Shown: one piece after another, positions 22,827 through 34,384 of the stretch
Layout of the letters: each line of letters starts with the position of its first letter
Position numbering within the stretch: the first letter of the stretch is position 1
Source of the DNA: Arthrinium phaeospermum
Lineage: Eukaryota > Ascomycota > Sordariomycetes > Amphisphaeriales > Apiosporaceae
DNA: 64,000 nt
Direction of reading: 5' to 3'
Assembly (NCBI GenBank): GCA_006503535.1
Contig: QYRS01000012.1
Coordinates: 1,488,001 to 1,552,000 of the forward strand
The notes under the pieces: model-generated
The model's input: only the letters and a program-made list of their open reading frames with translations
What the model was told of the DNA's origin: nothing
Database searches by the model: none
Program-made: the position numbers and the translations under genes

Positions 22827-23948
22827 TCAAAGCCCCAAAGCATCGTACTGGCCTTCGGTGTAGGTAGCGACTTCGCTCAGCTTGGACGGCCGGGCCGGCT
22901 TGTGCCTCAGGGACGGGTTGCCCTCCCAGCCATTCTTGCCGTCGTCTCGGTGCCGCTCCGACTGCCGTTCGGATTTTTCTAGAATGGCCGCCTCCTGCTC
23001 TGCAACGGCCTCTGCTTTCCTCCTACTGCTGCTCCTGTGTTCTCCCTCGCGCTTCTGTCGACGGGAATCCCTCGCGGGGTCTCTGGTAGAAGCTCCTTCG
23101 TCCTCCTGCTCCGCTTCCTCCTCTCGTCATCGTAGGCTGCCGCGCCCTTCTGATTGCCACTGCCGCCCATCCTTGCCCCTCCTCCGTCCGCAAGCCGCTG
23201 CTGCTTCCGCTCCTGCTCCTGGCGCCGCCGCCTGCGGACCACGTCCTTCTCGTTCTCCCGCTTGAGCCGGCGCGCCGTGCCCGCGTCGACGAACCAGGGC
23301 CGCGCCAGCGTCCCGTCCCGGAACGCGCGGACCTTGCCCCAGAAGGCCACCTCGGCGCCCGTCGAGCGCAGGTGCGCCATCTTGGTCACGGCGATCTGGG
23401 GCGCGTTGCGGAACACGGTCAGGGAGCCCTTGATTTCGACGACGAGGCCAGTTTCGATGGTGGGGTAGGGGTCGGGCGGCGGGGGCGGGAGGAGGCTATT
23501 ATTGTTATTGGACGTCGACGTCGTAGTGGCTGTTTCCGATGCAGCTTTCTTGTCGGGCGCGGGGGCAGGGTCACGCAGCACTCGATGCAGGCGCCGCTGC
23601 TGTCGTCGATGGTGTAGATGCGCCGGCTGTAGAAGGAGTCGATGGCCACGACGACGCCGACGATGCGGACCCAGGAGATGGGGTGGTTGAGGTGGAAGAA
23701 GATGTACTTTTGTTCTGTGGGATTGAATCGCGTTCCAATTAGCCATCGAATCGGGCGCATTAATTAATTAATCAAGCCAAGACCGTCTTACTTTCAATTT
23801 GGACTTTCCAGCTCATGGCGCAAATGTCGTGCGCCGTCAACGGGCACCACTTGCTGAGGGTGGGGGAGACGGCGTTGCAGTATTCCGGGTAGAACTCATA
23901 CTTGCTGCTGCTGTTGTTGTCCGTCGTCGTGGCAGTGGCGCTGGTCAT
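22827..23948 (-). CDS. STN1: CST complex telomere-capping subunit STN1, OB-fold (two frame breaks)
   Basis: STN1 binds single-stranded telomeric DNA with TEN1 and CTC1/CDC13 and limits telomere degradation. Exons 23948-23792 and 23714-22827, intron 23715-23791. The N-terminal half is the STN1 OB fold: FYPEYCNAVSPTLSKWCPLTAHDI, then FHLNHPISWVRIVGVVVAI, RRIYTIDDSSGACIEC, GLVVEIKGSL and PWFVDAGTARRLKRE. The C-terminal half is a highly charged Arg/Lys/Glu region ending in the conserved PSLRHKPARPSKL and YTEGQYDALGL. One-base losses are inferred at 23555-23565 (G-run, after the fold's ECCVTLPP) and at 23076-23079 (GGGG, expected GGGGG). With both, the length is about 348 residues. The ATG at 23948 is the first plausible one. 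It converges on glyoxalase I with only 276 bp between stops. Confidence 0.85.
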
Positions 23949-24479
23949 GGCATGGCTGTTCTTCCGCACTGAGCGATCTTTCGGTATTCTTCACGGCGAC
24001 ATGCGTCTTAATTGAGAGTAGGGAGAGGTGGACGGTTGGGGGGTCGAGATCGGCGATAAGAAGGTAGCATTCAACCCAAAATCATGGGTGTTAAAGTGCT
24101 TGCATTATTGGAGCTTGACGCGGTAAGTTGGAGGGGCACGCGTTGTCAACAGTTGGCCAGGTGACAAACACATGAGATAGCTATAGGAGTAAGCGCACGC
24201 CATATCACCATTCAATGTCCAATTATCACAAAATAGAAGCAAATAGCTCTTATTAGGGTAGGTATATGATAGTGCTTCGTTCCATTTGTGTAAATAAATC
24301 CGGATTCTTCAGAGAACTTTGGTTTACCCTGAAGCACTGCTGCCATCACGATCCAGCAGTGGCAATAAAACGCCCAATCCTCGCCCGTGTCCCTTCACGA
24401 GGAATCAATGTCCTAAACTCCGTAGCCGCTTGCCGTGCATGGTATACAAAGAAATGGGAAAATACTGTCGACGCGTGTA
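23949..24479. other. STN1 promoter / DnaJ 3' region
   Basis: About 530 bp between two leftward genes. No ORF with a domain or RNA gene is seen. Confidence 0.5.
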
Positions 24480-25537
24480 TCACTTCTTCGTTCGTTTGGG
24501 GCGGCCGCTGCTGCCACTGGAGGCATCCGCAGTCTTGCCCTTCTTGCGCGCGCCCATAGCTGCAAAGGCTTCCTCCGGAGGCTCGTCCATCTCCTCATCG
24601 AGGGTTCTCTTCTTGCCCTTCTTCGAACCGCCACCACCACCACCCCACTTGGCTTCCAGATCAGCAAAGAAGTTGCCCTGGCGCTCTTCCCGGCTCTGCT
24701 GGTTCTCGCGGATCAGAGCGGCCAGGGCGTCCTCCGAGGCGTCCTTCTTGCTCTTCTTCCCGGTCTTCGTGGTGCTGCCGCTGCCCTTGTCCTTTCCGCC
24801 GCCGAACAGCTTGTCGTGAATACCCAGCTCCTTTGCGTACTCCTCGGCCTCGTTCGCTTCGCCCTGGGCCGCCTTGACCCGTGCGTTCTTGGACTTCTTG
24901 GTCTCCTTGGTGTAGGCCTTGAACGCGGGCACGTCCTCGCCCTCGATGGCCGCGTCGATGATGGCGCGGAACCGCGCGTCGTCCTCGAGCACGTTCAGCA
25001 TCACGCTCTCGTAGACCACGTCCATGTCGCCCTCGCCCTGCTCGTACGCGGCCAGGACGTCGTCCCTCTCCTCGTCCGAGCCCTTATAGACGGCGGCGAA
25101 CTTGGCGGGCGTCGTCCGAGATGGCGTCGCGGAACTGCGCGCGGTAGAACTCGGACCAGCTGAAGCCCTCGGCGTCGACGATGGCCTCCGAGGTCGAGCC
25201 CGTCTCGTCGTAGCGCTTGCGGCGGGCCGGGTCCGAGAGCACGGCGTAGGCGAAGGCGATCTGTTGGAACTTCTCGGTCGCTTCTTGCTTCTTCGTGGAA
25301 TCGGTGACCTTGTCTACGAGGTTGGGGAATGCATCGTTAGCGACTTCGCCCATACATACCAAACGGGAAATAGTCATTGCCAGACTTACCAGGGTGGTGC
25401 TTCAAGGCGAGCTTGCGATAGGCGGACTTGATCTGGTCGCCCGTCGCAGATCGCTCCAGGACCAAGACCTCATACGGGTCAACTGTAGGCAGTCCATCCT
25501 GGGAAAGGTCCTCTGCGTGGTCTTCTGAGTCGGACAT
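24480..25537 (-). CDS. J-domain protein, DNAJC9-like (one frame break)
   Basis: HSP70 co-chaperone; DNAJC9-type proteins bind histone H3-H4 and recruit HSP70. Exons 25537-25390 and 25313-24480, intron 25314-25389, which splits the HPD motif: the donor follows HHP plus one base and the acceptor supplies the rest, giving HHPDK. The J domain covers residues about 19-90 (DPYEVLVLERSATGDQIKSA, QQIAFAYAVLSDPARRKRYD). Then comes the DNAJC9-like helical region with FAAVYKGSDEERDDVL and a very Lys-rich, probably nuclear C-terminus (SGRPKRTKK). The frame breaks once at 25107-25109, where a run of three G probably has one base too many. The summed exon length (982 nt) agrees with a single +1. Expected length is about 326 residues. 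Confidence 0.87.
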
Positions 25538-25869
25538 GTTGGCGGGATTTTGGGTAGAGGTTTGAGGTTGAAGAAAGAAAGACGACGGACGGGCGCAGGT
25601 TCAATGCGCTTGATGATGCATGTGCTTAATTGAAAGCGCGTCGCGTCTCGGGCACTTTATCTTATCGCAGCTTACAATGGTTGATGGCGGGGCAGTCAGT
25701 CATGCATTATTTTGGCGGATGACGGAGGCGCTGTTGGTTGGTCAATCCCAAAACGTAAGGAGACTGATTTATCAATTGGTTGGAACAAGCAGGTTGGGTT
25801 TTGAGTTACTGCAATTGAGTACATGTACATATTACTTTGCGAACTCGGCACCAATTCTCAATCAAGATA
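25538..25869. promoter_or_regulatory. Divergent promoter, DnaJ / deaminase
   Basis: Only 332 bp separate the two start codons, so the genes must share or abut promoter elements here. No specific factor site is identified. Confidence 0.55.
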
Positions 25870-26397
25870 ATGTCTGATTCTTCCCTCTCACCACCCAATA
25901 TCCCGGCGGGGGACCATGAGGCGTACCTCAGGCATGCCTTGTCACTGGCGCAGAAATCACCACCCAAACCCAGCAACTACCGCGTGGGGGCCGTCCTGGT
26001 GAACGCAGCCACCAACGAGGTCCTGTCCACGGGCTACACCTTGGAGCTCCCCGGCAACACCCACGCAGAGCAGTGCTGCTTCGAGAAGCTGGCGCAGAAG
26101 CACTCCCTAGACGACGCGGGCAAGCTGGCCGACGTCCTGCCCGACGAGGTCGCGCTCTACACGACCATGGAGCCGTGCTCGTTCCGGCTCAGCGGGAACC
26201 TGCCCTGCGTGGACCGGATCCTGAAGATCGGGGCGGCCAAGATCCGCACCGTCTACGTCGGCGTCTACGAGCCCGAGAAGTTTTGTGAGCGACAACGCCG
26301 GCCGGCAGAAGCTACAGGACGCCGGCATCTCTTACGTGCACGTTCCGGGCTAGAGAAGGACATTCTCGAGGTGGCGACTGCTGGTCATGAGGGATAG
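25870..26397 (+). CDS. Cytidine/dCMP-type deaminase (two compensating indels)
   Basis: Zinc-dependent deaminase of the CMP/dCMP (pyrimidine deaminase, DRAP/RibD-like) superfamily. Single exon, 175 residues. Zinc and catalytic residues are seen in THAEQ (HxE) and MEPCSFRLSGNLPC (PCxxxxxxxC), preceded by NYRVGAVLV. The exact substrate (a riboflavin-pathway pyrimidine or a nucleotide) is not decided by these motifs. The printed frame is wrong between 26281-26284 (TTTT, expected TTT) and 26350 (GGC, expected GGCC). Read in the other frame this stretch gives VSDNAGRQKLQDAGISYVHV, which fits the family, and frame is restored before LEKDILEVA. The ATG at 25870 is preferred over a non-ATG extension to 25837. 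Confidence 0.85.
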   Translation: MSDSSLSPPNIPAGDHEAYLRHALSLAQKSPPKPSNYRVGAVLVNAATNEVLSTGYTLELPGNTHAEQCCFEKLAQKHSLDDAGKLADVLPDEVALYTTMEPCSFRLSGNLPCVDRILKIGAAKIRTVYVGVYEPEKFCERQRRPAEATGRRHLLRARSGLEKDILEVATAGHEG

Positions 26398-26667
26398 GAG
26401 TCCGGCCCGTGGAGTGAGCGAGCGACGGCACTTGTGCAGCAATAATAGATATATCTCACGCGACTTCTTCGTTACTCGTACTATTCGTCCAGTCGCAGGA
26501 ATTCGGCTGAAACCCATGCGCGCCCTTTCAAATCAGATGTAATTGACTTACAAACATGGTCACGGCAGATCCTTCCATCAAAGGAGCTCCGGCAAAAATA
26601 TTGCCGGAAGAGGCAAAAAGTTGATTTCTCAGGTTGAAGTTATTCCACTGGAATGCATCAGGAATTG

Positions 26668-26751
26668 AGCCCGATGCGGGGGTCGAACCCGCAGCCTTGA
26701 GATGACCTCTTTGGTAAGAGTCTCACGCTCTACCGATTGAGCTAACCAGGC
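26668..26751 (-). tRNA. tRNA-Lys (anticodon CTT) with an 11-nt intron
   Basis: On the minus strand the acceptor stem GCCTGGT pairs with ATCGGGC, the D arm is TAGCTCAATCGGTAGAGC, the anticodon stem TGAGA pairs with TCTCA around loop CT-CTT-A, and the T arm is GCGGG-TTCGACC-CCCGC. An 11-nt intron (CCAAAGAGGTC) sits one base 3' of the anticodon, the canonical site. The mature length is about 73 nt. Internal A and B box sequences are intact. Confidence 0.93.
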
Positions 26752-28771
26752 AAGTTGGTTCAGCTGCTGCTGTTGAGGTGGCAAGCTGCTATTGAGCACT
26801 AGGATTCCATGGACTGAAGAAATGCTTATGGATGGCGATGTTATGGGTAGGGGATGAAGATGCTTATGGAGGGGAAGCTCAGGGTAGGGGAGAATCACTA
26901 ATGGGAGGAGTGGAGCCTGTGGAAGACTCATGCTCGGGAGATGGCCAGCCTTCCAGCAAGTCCCGCTTCTGGCAATAACGACGACTATGAAACACATCCA
27001 CCTTTAGGTCGTGCCAGTGCCGGCCGTGGAGTATGGCACAGCAGGGCGCATCATCACTATGCCGATAACGAAGCGGAAGGAGTCCCGGGGCATATGTGAC
27101 AAGTGCCGAATGGTATACTCGACCGAGTCGCTTGAGTAGACGCTAATGGCTTTACCTCCTTGAACCGAAGACCCAGCCAATAGATCTTCATACAACACTC
27201 TGAGGGCTCAAGTGCGGGTGCCAATGAACGAACACCGTGTGTCTGAGGGTAGGGCGCTATATTCATAGAGCGCCTTCATATAGGCCACAATCCGTGAAGC
27301 GTCTTTGGTCACTGGACGACACACTGCAAGTGCCGCCAACATGCAAATTGCATATAGGTCAGGTAAACCCCCTAGATCGGATTCCAGCTTCCGCAGTCAC
27401 TGCCACAGCACGCAACACAAGCAAACATACGAAACCTAAGGTTTCCGGTTTCCTTCGCCGTGGCTATCCTACCATGGCCGTCAACACACCATGTCGAAGA
27501 AAGGCGGGTGGTCGCTTCCCGTACCAGAAACACCAGGACAGTTTTTCCGTCGACACATGATACCGTCGGTGGCTATTGTTCTGATTGCCTGCATAAACTC
27601 GACTCGATCGAGTGACAGGCACAGGAGAGTATTCGCAGAACTCTCCCATGCAGGAAAGAAGAAAAAACATCGACGACCAAACCCTGGACACGCAGACGAT
27701 AGTCTCTATGCGGACCGTCAAATGCATTCACTCTTGGGGTTCATGTGGCATCTATATTCCACGAATGAGTTTGGCCGACGGGACTGGGCACCTGGGCTCG
27801 CGGCGAACGTGTAACCGCGCTCTGGACGATCGTGACTGTATAGAGCACCGGTTCGTCCGCATTGGAGGATGGGCTTGTCAGACCAACCACGCCAGCTGCC
27901 GGATCGGTCAGCATGCGGGATCAAGCTTTCGCCAAGATAACTGCCGGCCCAGAAGGGAATCTGTTTCCGCGGTGCTCATTGGACCACCCCGCATCGCAAT
28001 CTGGGTGCCCAGAGGATATGTTAGAGATTGATGATAACTGGGGCCAAGGATGTGTTGTTAATTATTGGCGGGAAAACTCTTCGTCGAGCTCAGTCATTTC
28101 ATTTCGACTTGGCCTCGTATGCTCGTCGCGCGAAGGGCATCACCGTCCCCTTGACGCATGTTTCCCGGAACAGAAAAGGCGGCATGGTAATAAACGGCCT
28201 ATGGGCTCTGGTTCATCGACTGATACCGGCAAATGGCTGCGCGATCTCAGCAGTCGTGTGCTTCCCGGGGTGTGGTAGAACCCTCGCACGACCGACAGGC
28301 CAGTTATCGGTCGAGGTGAAGGGACTTCGTACGGGAATAAAGCCCGCCTCCCCTCTCCCCCAGCTCTTACCCCTTGCCTCAATCCCTTTACTCACAGTTG
28401 GGGCGGGTCTTTCTGTGATGGCCAGCACAGGCTTGCTTCAACGTCACCCTTTCCCTTGCTTTGCTCAAATTCCACCAATCATTTTACACCACCAAGGCGC
28501 GTTCGTCCAAATCATCAGAACACGGACGGAGATGAGTGCTTCACCACCACTTGGTTATTCTTGGTTGTTTCCTACGGCTCTGATTGGTGCCTGTCTGTAT
28601 GGACGTAGAAGTCGGTGACCACCTTCAAGCCTGGTTGCCAAGAAACTGCTCAACATGGGGGGCCTCACGGAATGTTCTATAAGAACAGCAAGGTCGATCA
28701 TATCACGTCTTTTATGGCAGCCTGATTGATACTCGCACATCAGATAGCACACTTCACATCCAGATCCAGAT
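26752..28771. other. 2-kb intergenic region, pectate lyase promoter
   Basis: No ORF with a recognisable domain. The longest (28028-28618 plus, 196 codons) has mixed composition and no family resemblance. The right end should be the pectate lyase promoter, and the start of the region is upstream of the tRNA. Confidence 0.5.
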
Positions 28772-29973
28772 ATGAAGCCCACTACTGCTCTCCTTGCCGT
28801 CTTCGGCGTCGCGGCCGCCTCCCCTACCCCTACCCAGGACGGCCCTCTTGATGCGCGAACCATTGAGAAGCGTGCCAGTATCACCGATGCTTGCAACGTC
28901 GGCTACTGTACGCAAAATGGCGGGTGAGTAACGCTTTTCTTCGCATTCCCATGTTGTAAGCTACCGCTAAACGTCTGATGCAGCACTACTGGTGGCACTG
29001 GCGGCACGACCACCACGGTCTCAACCCTGGCGCAGTTCACGGCCGCTGCCGAGTCCAGCAACAAGATGGTCATTGTCGTGAAGGGTTCCATCTCCGGCAA
29101 CACCAAGGTCCGCGTCAAGTCCAACAAGTCCATCATCGGAGCATCTGGCTCTAGTAAGTCGCGTCCGCTCATGCCGTGTCTGCTGAAGATAATGGTACAG
29201 TGACTGACCGTGCAACCTGATAATAGGCATGACGGGAGTCGGCCTCACCATCAACAAGCTCCAACGTCATCGTGCGGAACATGAAGATGTCCAAGGTGTT
29301 GGCCGAGAACGGCGACATCCTGACCATCCAGGAATCCAAGAACGTCTGGGTCGACCACGTCGACGTGTCCAACGACATGGACCACGACAAGGACTACTAC
29401 GACGGCCTCATCGACGTCACCCACGCCTGCGAGTGGGTCACCATCTCCAACACGTACCTCCACGACCACTGGAAGGGCTCCCTCGTCGGCCACTCGGACA
29501 GCAACTCCAAGGAGGACACCGGCCACCTCCACGTCACCTACGCCAACAACTACTGGAAGAACATCAACTCGCGCGCCCCCTCCTTCCGCTTCGGCACCGG
29601 CCACATCTACAAGTAAGCTGCCCCAAGACTAGACATAGGTCACTCATATAAATATATACATCGCAACCCATGCTGACCCGCGGGAAAACAGCAACTACTA
29701 CAACCAGGTACTCTCCACCGGCATCAACACCCGCATGGGCGCCCAGCTCCTGATCGAGAGCTCCGTCTTCGAGAACTCGGGCAAGAAGGCCATCTTCAGC
29801 CAGGACAGCGACGTCACCGGCTACGCCGTCGTCAACGACGTCAACCTCGGCGGCAGCGCCAACTCGGCCCCCAAGGGCACCCTCAACTCGGTCCCCTACT
29901 CCTACTCCAAGCTCGGCTCCGGCAACGTCAAGTCCTCCGTCATGGCCAACGCGGGCAGAAGCTGTCGTTCTAA
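28772..29973 (+). CDS. Secreted pectate lyase, PL1 (two frame breaks)
   Basis: Extracellular enzyme that cleaves polygalacturonate by Ca2+-dependent beta-elimination. Signal peptide MKPTTALLAVFGVAAASP. Exons 28772-28923, 28984-29153, 29227-29612, 29692-29973. The parallel beta-helix PL1 core is clear: NVWVDHVDVSNDMDHDKDYY with Ca2+-binding Asp, VTISNTYLHDHWKGSLVGHSD, HVTYANNYWKNINSRAPSFR with the catalytic Arg region, and GINTRMGAQLLIESS. Two bases (a TC unit) are lost at about 29259-29263, in KLSNVIVRNM, and one C at 29956, which shifts the end. With both restored it is 330 residues ending NAGQKLSF at the TAA at 29971-29973, the usual length for the family. Confidence 0.92.
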
Positions 29974-31737
29974 GTACGTTATCGGGCATGCTGGTGCAAA
30001 CCCCTTTTCCAGAAAAGACGAGTTTCTTAAAAGGGGTTGGGGGTCGAGCCGGATCGTCTACTTCTCTCTGTATATAGTTTACAAGACTACATACCTTGGA
30101 TGGGTGTCACTTTTGCCTACATCATACATGATAGTTCATCATTCTCAAAATTTTGATGCCATCCTCGTATTTCATTCCGGGACCGCTTTATTCACCCTCT
30201 ATAGCGGTGACCTGAGCAGTCCGGGGCCCATTCCCAGTTTCCTTCAAACCAATGCGTGCAACTGACCAAGCTTAATTTCTCAACACAAGAACTACCCTTT
30301 ACTAGGAATGGTGCCCAGGTAAGGCATCCCCCCTCTCCCGTTTCTACGGGCAAGCAAGCAAGGGTGAAGGGTACCAGCAGGGAAATCAGCATCGAACCGC
30401 ACCTAGCCGCCGAGCCCTCGTTAGAACAGGCAACCCCATCCATTCCCCTCCTCCGTCCGAAAAGCGCACACCACCAAATCATCGCCAAGTATCACCGTGC
30501 AATATGTACCGTGATAAGTCATGCCTTGATAGATGCCATCAAAACGTACCAGCCTCCTCAATTCGCCCCCCTCCCCCCAATATACCGGCCAGCCACAAGG
30601 ATAGATACACACAAGTGACTAGGGTGTGTCTATAGCCTCCCTCCCCACTAACAACTTGCGAATCGCCACTTTATATACCTAACCAGTTCTCATATCTATA
30701 TCGACCATCCCAACGCCCGCCACAGATCAATAACACCCATCTATACGCAACAGCTATGATGACACATTGCATAGCCCTTATGCGTGTACGTATTATGTAT
30801 GCATGTATGTGGTGTCAAAGATCAAAACCACATACCCGACCCAGCCGCGGCGGATCGGCTGGCGCGTCATCACCCCCGCATACACGCACGCCTGCATGGT
30901 GCATGACTATCCCAAGTCAAAAAATACATATGCTGATCTGCTTATGGCCAGCTTATAAAACGATCCAACTAAGAATATCAATCAGGTTTTTCTTCAAACC
31001 CTCAGAGGGATGGACCATGGTAGCCCGTCGCTTGGTGCGGAGATGAGAGGAGGAGAAATAACCAAGAATCGTCAAGCCACTCCCGATCGGCAGTTGTGCA
31101 AGTGGCGGTAAGCAGTCTGGCAGTTGCTTTTCGTCGCACTTCTTTCTGCTCGCACAGACTGGCTTGTATGCATGCACGTTCAAATCTTTAGTTGCTGCCA
31201 ACTGTGTAAGTTAAGGTTCGCTGGCTAGCGTGACGGGACGAGTACGATCAGTACGGATGCAGATGCACGGCGTAGTCGTACATAGCACTGCCTATGCAGT
31301 AAGTCGTAGCACGGCTTCCTACAACAACACAAGCTTGGGATGAAGTCACTCTGGGGAAGTTGTCAACAGCGTATCGAAGGCGACGAACAAGCAGTTTCCA
31401 TTGGGATGTCATGTATTGATCATATTCATTTATGCACTATGTATGGTGCTTGCATCTCCGCGAATGCTCAATTACCTCCACCGCCAATGCCATGCATCGT
31501 CACAAACTTCAAGCACCTCCTTTTTGCTCAGCTGGTCTCCAAGAAGCCGCGCGATGGCGGACACTGGTGACGCTGACCTCAAGCCAGTAGAGTGCCAAGC
31601 CTTTTCTTAGCAGCACCCGGCAGCTTTCCATCCTTATTAACCCTTTCCATCATGTCTCGTCCACATACAACCCATTAGTCAGTCATTATTAGTGCAGCGA
31701 CTATCACCGCCGCTGCTCAAATCAAGAAATAGAGAAC
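29974..31737. other. 1.8-kb convergent intergenic region, no gene seen
   Basis: Lies between the ends of the pectate lyase and the PIR-type protein. It is C-rich around 30320-30620. ORFs up to 176 codons include the run-on of the frameshifted pectate lyase and show no domain. Confidence 0.5.
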
Positions 31738-32833
31738 TTAAAGAGAGACGAACGCAGCGACCATGCCGACGATGAGAGCGCCAATCGAGCCAGCAGCCAT
31801 CTTGGTCGACCCACTAGCAGGGGGAGCCGAGGGGTGCCAGCAGGAGCGCTAGCCGAGGGCTGGCTGGGAACGTTGGGGCTCGAGGGGTTCGGGCTCGTGG
31901 GGAGTGTAAAGTTGCCGCCAGTCGGGGCTGATGGGGCCGAAGGGGCGGTAGGGTACGCAGTCGAGGCCGGGGGCGCAGGCGCCGCAGGGGCGGAACCAGT
32001 AGGAGCCGCAGGTGGCGGGGGCACGGCAGTGTTGGGGGAGGAACCTGGATCTGACCATCACTGATCTGGCTGACAGGTGCCGTGGGCGTGGCCTTGGTGC
32101 TGGGCGGCGCGGTCACCGAGGCGCAAGGGGTGTGAGCCTGGACCTGACCATCGCCAATCTGGCAGATGGGAATGGGAACGCCAGTGGTGACAACCTGGGC
32201 TGGCCATCGCTCAAAGCGGTGACAATGGTGGTCTGGACAACAGTGGTTCCGACGATCTGGCCGTCATCAACCTGCGAGACAGTGTCCTTGCCGCCGCAAG
32301 GCATAGCAATGATGGAGACAGGCTCGCACTGCTCGGCCCAGTTCTTGTTGTACAGGTGTAGAAGGTACCCGAAAGGCAGCGGTAGAAGGTCTTGGTGTCG
32401 CCCAGGGCAAGCACGTTGTTGTCACAGACGGAGAAGCCGCTGGTGAGGAGCACCGGCTTGGGCGGGCTTGTCGAACTGGAACTGGTTGTTCGAGGCGATG
32501 TAACCAATGCGATCCTGGGAATCCTTGGTCGTGCCATCCTTAAGGGTCATGACGAGGACACCTCCCTTGCCGCATTCCGCGCGTCTCTGTAAGTGATGTT
32601 AGTGCTGCTGTTTCGCGGGCCGCAATGGCTCAGTAGGATATGATGGTACGAACCTCGGGCATGACGCTGCGCTTCTTCTCCGTGATCTTGGCCACGGTGA
32701 CTCGAAGGAGCCGTCAAAGGTACCAGTGCAGCCGGCCGGGGCAGAGCCGGTCGGGTGAGCTTGTCGGTGATACCCTGGGGCACGGCGAGGGCAAGGCCCA
32801 AGAGGTGGACGAGGCGACGATGGTGGTCTTCAT
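31738..32833 (-). CDS. PIR-repeat cell-wall protein with GPI-like C-terminus (several frame breaks)
   Basis: Secreted wall mannoprotein. Exons 32833-32654 and 32586-31738, intron 32587-32653. The start gives a short signal peptide (MKTTIVASS then LLGLALAVPQG in the shifted frame). A Cys-containing N-terminal domain follows (ECGKGGVLVMTLKDGTTKDS, TSGFSVCDNNVLALGDTKTF), then up to four PIR-like units: VSQVDDGQIV, ALSDGQP, CQIGDGQVQ and VSQISDGQIQ. Next are a Pro/Ala/Ser-rich linker and a hydrophobic C-terminus (AAGSIGALIVGMVAAFVSL) after ASGSTK, like a GPI signal. In yeast PIR proteins the repeat glutamine forms an alkali-labile ester to beta-1,3-glucan. Conserved pieces change frame several times, for example near the start, about 32450, about 32350, about 32200 and near 32030-31830, so the exact residue count is not known. 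Confidence 0.72.
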
Positions 32834-34368
32834 GTTGATTATTACGCGGGGGGTAGCGAAATCGTATGGAATACTGATTGACAATAACAGCAATGTAAGA
32901 AGAGTGTCGACGTGTCGAAAATATTTGTACAGACAACATGGACAGTATATAGCGAATGAAGATAAGAAAGGTCCAGACGTTCTTCTGCTTCGACCACGAC
33001 TTTTGTCTCGCTTCGTCTCTTTGGGTGAGTGACGGGAATTAAGAGGGAGGTGGGAAGAAGAAAGAGTGGAAGGAGACCGTCGAGAGGAAGGAAGGGGGAT
33101 GCCGGAATTTAACTACAAGCAGCAGCTTCCTGTCTACTTACCTCGCAACATAACAAAGCAGGAGTGGTTCACCTCGATCCAATGATCCAATGGGGACGGT
33201 TCAATGTTGACCTACCATTCAATGACAGGTGCAAGCAAGTCTCACTCACAGTGTGGGCAGTACCTAAGGCAGTCTCGCAGTAGGGTAGGAGCAGATCACC
33301 CATTGCTAGCCGACCTGGGATCGACCAGGGTTGGTGAACAAGGGGTTGGCAAAGAACGCGCAAGGGTAGCCAATGCGGCCTGTCATTGGCCGGCGCAAAC
33401 CACGGCCCAGACGGCACAAAGCAAGGTACTGCCCGTATCCACCTGTGCAGTGAGAACTTCCGTATCCCATGCCATTCGCCCATTCGCCATTCGACTGGCA
33501 TACATACCGGCTACCTAGGCTTGCATGACTTGATGCGCCTACACCCCTTTCTTAATTTTACGAGAGGTAGTATTGCATGCGAATAGATTGCTCAATGATG
33601 GCTTTGTATTGGCATCTTTCGCTGAGTAAAGGACGGCACCGAAGTAGCTTCTTCGAAGCGAAGTTGGATGCCACTTGGAGTCGTATGGCTCTTTTCTTGA
33701 CACGGTGCCGTGCCATGCTGGGCGGGCGTCTCACCAAGGAGAATATTCGCGAAATCGCAGTTAAGGTATGCGGATTAGAGTTTCTGGCTATTGGCATCAA
33801 AGTCCACACAGATTAGCCCATGGGTTAGGCCACGGGCCAGTCTAGCACAGACTCTACGGACAGCACGCTACCCACGGCTGTGGCATTTCAGCACGGTTGG
33901 GGCTTTTCTTATTCTCTTGGTTTTCCCAATGGCGTGAGCTTATGTTGGTCCTCCCATCCACAATATCGTCTCCCCCATGTGGCTTGGCCAAGAGGCGAGT
34001 TCATAGTTGATGGATGCTTGTTACCTATAATCCCATCCAAATCCTCAAGTCCTGTTTAAGATTGAAAAAAACAGAAGGCCCTTGCCCGGGACCTGTCGTG
34101 CTCGTGGCCGTCCCTCAGCCGTGTATTCTGTGTTCAAGACATGGAGCGTAACCGAAATACCCCAAAATGGGCTCAGCTCATCCCGTTTACCACCATGCTG
34201 ATGGTACCGTGCCACATCCCCGAGGTTCATGCCAGCATGAGGTTCGTTTTCCAAATGTTCCATGTGCTGTGGCCCAGAAGAAAAACTTAGCTGTGAGTCG
34301 TGACAGCTGGTTACCAACACGCATTGCATAGGGTTCTGCACAACATATGGGGCCAGCTGGAAACTGGC

Positions 34369-34384
34369 GAGAGAGAGAGAGAGC
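34369..34384. repeat. (GA)n microsatellite
   Basis: Uninterrupted GA dinucleotides followed by GCGAGCGCGCG. Confidence 0.85.

Noticed and set aside
28028..28618. 196-codon plus ORF upstream of the pectate lyase
   Set aside because: No recognisable motif. It lies where a promoter is expected.
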